Positions 62,197-64,000 of a DNA stretch of 64,000 nt are shown here, one piece after another. The translations under genes and the position numbers were made by a program. This stretch comes from Alteribacillus sp. YIM 98480 (GTDB lineage: Bacteria; Bacillota; Bacilli; Bacillales; Marinococcaceae). Positions within the stretch are counted from its first letter, which is position 1, and every line of letters begins with the position of its first letter. The notes below the pieces were generated by a model. That model saw only the letters and a list, made by a program, of their open reading frames with translations. It did not search any database and was not told the origin of the DNA. The stretch lies in assembly GCF_009765375.1 (NCBI RefSeq), contig NZ_VTOK01000010.1:62001-126000 (forward strand), read 5' to 3'.

Positions 62197-62754
62197 ATGA
62201 ATTGGTCCTTACACAAACATATTTTCATAGCATTTTTTCGAGCAGGCATGCTCGGTTATGGCGGAGGTCCTGCTTCTATACCTCTTGTTCACAAAGAAGT
62301 TGTAGAAAATTTTGAATGGGTTACAGAGGAGCAGTTTTACGACATTTTAGCAATCGGCAACACACTTCCAGGTCCTATTTTCACTAAAATGGCCGGATAT
62401 ATTGGATATCGAATCGGCGGTGTGATGGGTGTCTTTAATGCGATCATTGCTTCAGTAATTCCGTCAGTCATACTAATGATCTCCCTTGTCGGCATTCTTA
62501 TGACTTTTCGTTCCTCTCCCTTTATTGAAGGAATGACTCAAGCAATAGCACCTGTTGTAGGGGTTATGTTACTAACTTTAACCTATAACACGCTAAAAAG
62601 TACAAAGCAGAGATCGAGTTGGCTGTTCGTAATTATTCTCACTATAATCAGTATAATCATATTAGAATTGTTAAATATTCATCCTGCATTTTTCATTGTT
62701 ATTCTATTGATTATTGGGTTTTCTTACCGGAAGAAACCTAACACTACTACTTAG
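62197..62754 (+). CDS. chrA: chromate transporter, half-size ChrA (first)
   Basis: 185 residues, six or so membrane helices. FRAGMLGYGGGPASIPL and GNTLPGPIFTKMAGYIGY are the CHR domain marks. Short single-domain CHR proteins occur in pairs and work together with opposite topology; the partner follows. ATG 62197 lies 8 bases after GAGGAGG. The substrate may be chromate or another anion. Confidence 0.9.
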   Translation: MNWSLHKHIFIAFFRAGMLGYGGGPASIPLVHKEVVENFEWVTEEQFYDILAIGNTLPGPIFTKMAGYIGYRIGGVMGVFNAIIASVIPSVILMISLVGILMTFRSSPFIEGMTQAIAPVVGVMLLTLTYNTLKSTKQRSSWLFVIILTIISIIILELLNIHPAFFIVILLIIGFSYRKKPNTTT

Positions 62755-62834
62755 AGGCTTGTATTACCGCCTAGTCCAAATGGCGGAAGCACTGTAGTTT
62801 GCTTTAACAAAGTTAAACTTCTTAAAGTACAAAG
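62752..62834. repeat. dispersed repeat family 2, copy f
   Basis: Reads GGCTTGTATTACCGCCTAGT, CCAAATGGCGGAAGCACTGT and TTTAACAAAGTTAAAC, ending TTAAAGTACAAAG. It splits the chrA pair by 103 bases. Confidence 0.6.
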
Positions 62835-62857
62835 AAAAAATTGGAGGTACCTTTAAG

Positions 62858-63388
62858 ATGATTTATTGGGAACTATTTATGGCATTTTTTATTCCTGGTA
62901 TCGTCGGATATGGTGGCGGGCCAGCTTCTATACCGTTAATTGAACATGAGGTAGTAAATAGATATCAGATGGTAAGTGTAGAGCAATTTGGAGAAATTCT
63001 TGCTTTAGGCAACACATTACCAGGACCTATTGCCACAAAAATGGCTGGTTATATCGGATATGAAACAGCAGGTCTGCCGGGAGCTGCGATTGCAATATTT
63101 GCCACCGTTGCCCCTTCCTTGATTGCAATGATCCTGCTTTTAGGCATATTAATTAAATTTAAAGATTCTCCTCGAGTAAAACAAATGACAATGTTTATTC
63201 GGCCGGCAATAGCCGTTCTGCTCGGTGTCCTTGCCTATCAATTTTTCAACAATGGTTTAGCCGAAGCGGGAGTTCTCCACACTGTAATTTTAGGCGGAGG
63301 AAGCTTTCTGTTATTCGAAAAAAGCAAAATACATCCAGCTATTGTCATACTGCTCGCTCTCGTATATGGAGTTATTTTTTTGTCATAA
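62858..63388 (+). CDS. chrA: chromate transporter, half-size ChrA (second)
   Basis: 176 residues. FFIPGIVGYGGGPASIPL, ALGNTLPGPIATKMAGYIGY and a hydrophobic rest, clearly paralogous to the gene before. Two half-size CHR proteins usually form the functional transporter. TTGGAGG precedes the ATG. Confidence 0.92.
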   Translation: MIYWELFMAFFIPGIVGYGGGPASIPLIEHEVVNRYQMVSVEQFGEILALGNTLPGPIATKMAGYIGYETAGLPGAAIAIFATVAPSLIAMILLLGILIKFKDSPRVKQMTMFIRPAIAVLLGVLAYQFFNNGLAEAGVLHTVILGGGSFLLFEKSKIHPAIVILLALVYGVIFLS

Positions 63389-63695
63389 AGGAACTTCTAC
63401 TACTAGTATATGATCAGTACGTGTTAATATCGTCACCACAGGACACAGCGTTTTTGACGACGAGTGGTCGCGATAACTCTGGAAATACGTCCTGTGACAA
63501 CGTGACTTGCACAGAAGGGTGCTGACTTTTGCACCCGGAACAGGAGGTTCACGGTTTCAGCATTATCGTGTGCACCTGGCCGAGGATAATTTCCATTTAA
63601 ATTCCAATACTATCCGAATTTACTGATTTACTCGCCGTTCTTAGTCAAATACTCTCCAAAAACGTCTTTTAACTCGCCAATGACTCAAGGATGAT
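63389..63695. other. structured intergenic region
   Basis: No gene. It has higher GC than its surroundings and an inverted pair CACAGGAC (63438-63445) / GTCCTGTG (63490-63497), and GGGTGCTGAC ... TTTTGCACCC. It may form an RNA or be a repeat of the genome. Confidence 0.35.
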
Positions 63696-64000
63696 TTAAA
63701 GCTGTGAAACTAAACGTTTAATGGAGGCATTTGATTGCAGCAGCGTGTGTTCTTTATCAATCGTTTTTAATTGTCTATCTTTCATTACCATGCGGCCGTC
63801 AATGATTGTGGTTTCCACATCGTGAGATGAAGCAGAGTACACAACTCTTGAAATCGGGTCTACCGTGTCTGATGGATAACTATGAAAATCTCTTAAATTA
63901 AGTAGAAATAGATCAGCCTTTTTCCCTTCTTCAATACTTCCAATTTCTTTCTCTAAACCTACGGCTTTTGCCCCTCCGATAGTAGCCATTTTTAAGACTT
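63696..64000 (-). CDS. amidohydrolase (MtaD/TrzA type), C-terminal part cut by the window edge
   Basis: Only the last about 100 residues are present; the frame is open to the right edge. LKMATIGGAKAVGLEKEIGSIEEGKKADLF-type sequence (GS-I-EEGKKADLFLL) and VDPISRVVYSASSHDVETTIIDGRMVMKDRQ are the usual end of cytosine-deaminase-like amidohydrolases such as MtaD/S-adenosylhomocysteine deaminases. The catalytic metal site lies outside. ATG 63989 is internal, not the start. Confidence 0.85.
   Translation of the reverse strand, partial: VLKMATIGGAKAVGLEKEIGSIEEGKKADLFLLNLRDFHSYPSDTVDPISRVVYSASSHDVETTIIDGRMVMKDRQLKTIDKEHTLLQSNASIKRLVSQL

Noticed and set aside
1-64000. tRNA or rRNA genes
   Set aside because: No cloverleaf with a GGTTCRANNC T-arm or conserved rRNA stretch was seen on either strand.

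Overview
The window is chromosomal DNA from a low-GC, endospore-forming Firmicute of the Bacillaceae type. The evidence is AGGAGG ribosome-binding sites with frequent GTG/TTG starts, a textbook PerR box before a catalase, an HU protein, a YjcZ-type small spore protein, YkoS/YkoT, YhfW, YrhK and YjzC relatives, and futalosine-pathway genes (mqnB, mqnD). The futalosine route is typical of some alkaliphilic or halotolerant bacilli rather than Bacillus subtilis. The genus cannot be fixed from sequence alone.

Region 1 (about 0.5-16.6 kb) is an AT-rich surface-polysaccharide locus. It holds seven glycosyltransferase-type genes, a FkbM methyltransferase with an adjacent extra metK, an EpsM/EpsN-like pair (bacillosamine type), and a dispersed WbpA/WbpB/WbpE/WbpD-like set that could make a diacetamido uronic acid. 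Genes sit on both strands with long gaps and remnants, as expected of a locus built by transfer.

Region 2 (16.7-24.2 kb) looks like a spore-surface module: a JAMM metallopeptidase, a 41-residue basic protein ending in CGCGGK, two long coiled-coil proteins (one with exact 91-residue, 13-heptad repeats), a Cys-rich coat-like protein and an unrecognised protein. SigK-like promoters can be read before three of them.

Region 3 (24.3-49.7 kb) is housekeeping and stress: PerR-controlled catalase, aldo/keto reductases, HU, a YyaE-like molybdoenzyme, a lipoprotein-type 7TM sensor kinase, ArsR/LysE, TetR/MFS, RodA/FtsW, a YhfW Rieske oxidoreductase, an M20 peptidase with an ATP-grasp enzyme, and mqnBD. 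It also contains many broken genes (CwlK, a HI0073/HI0074-like nucleotidyltransferase pair, Mn-catalase).

Region 4 (49.7-56.8 kb) is one tight minus-strand operon: rfbA, rfbB, an Und-P glycosyltransferase, a WecD-like acetyltransferase, an SMR-like membrane protein, wecE and a YkoS-like membrane protein. Together these read as a complete pathway that makes dTDP-Fuc4NAc, loads it on undecaprenyl phosphate, flips it and transfers it to a cell-surface polymer. Region 5 (57.3-64 kb) has PadR/HAAS, LytTR/DUF3021 and MerR-TipAS regulators, a decayed stretch (aldehyde dehydrogenase, gamma-glutamyltransferase), two half-size ChrA proteins and a truncated amidohydrolase.

Across regions 3-5 are two families of short dispersed repeats. 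One family (five copies) is demonstrably mobile: a copy interrupts a nucleotidyltransferase reading frame and is flanked by a 3-bp duplication. The same broken gene also carries a relic IS200/IS605 element that keeps its ends and a possible omega-RNA region but no tnpA or tnpB.
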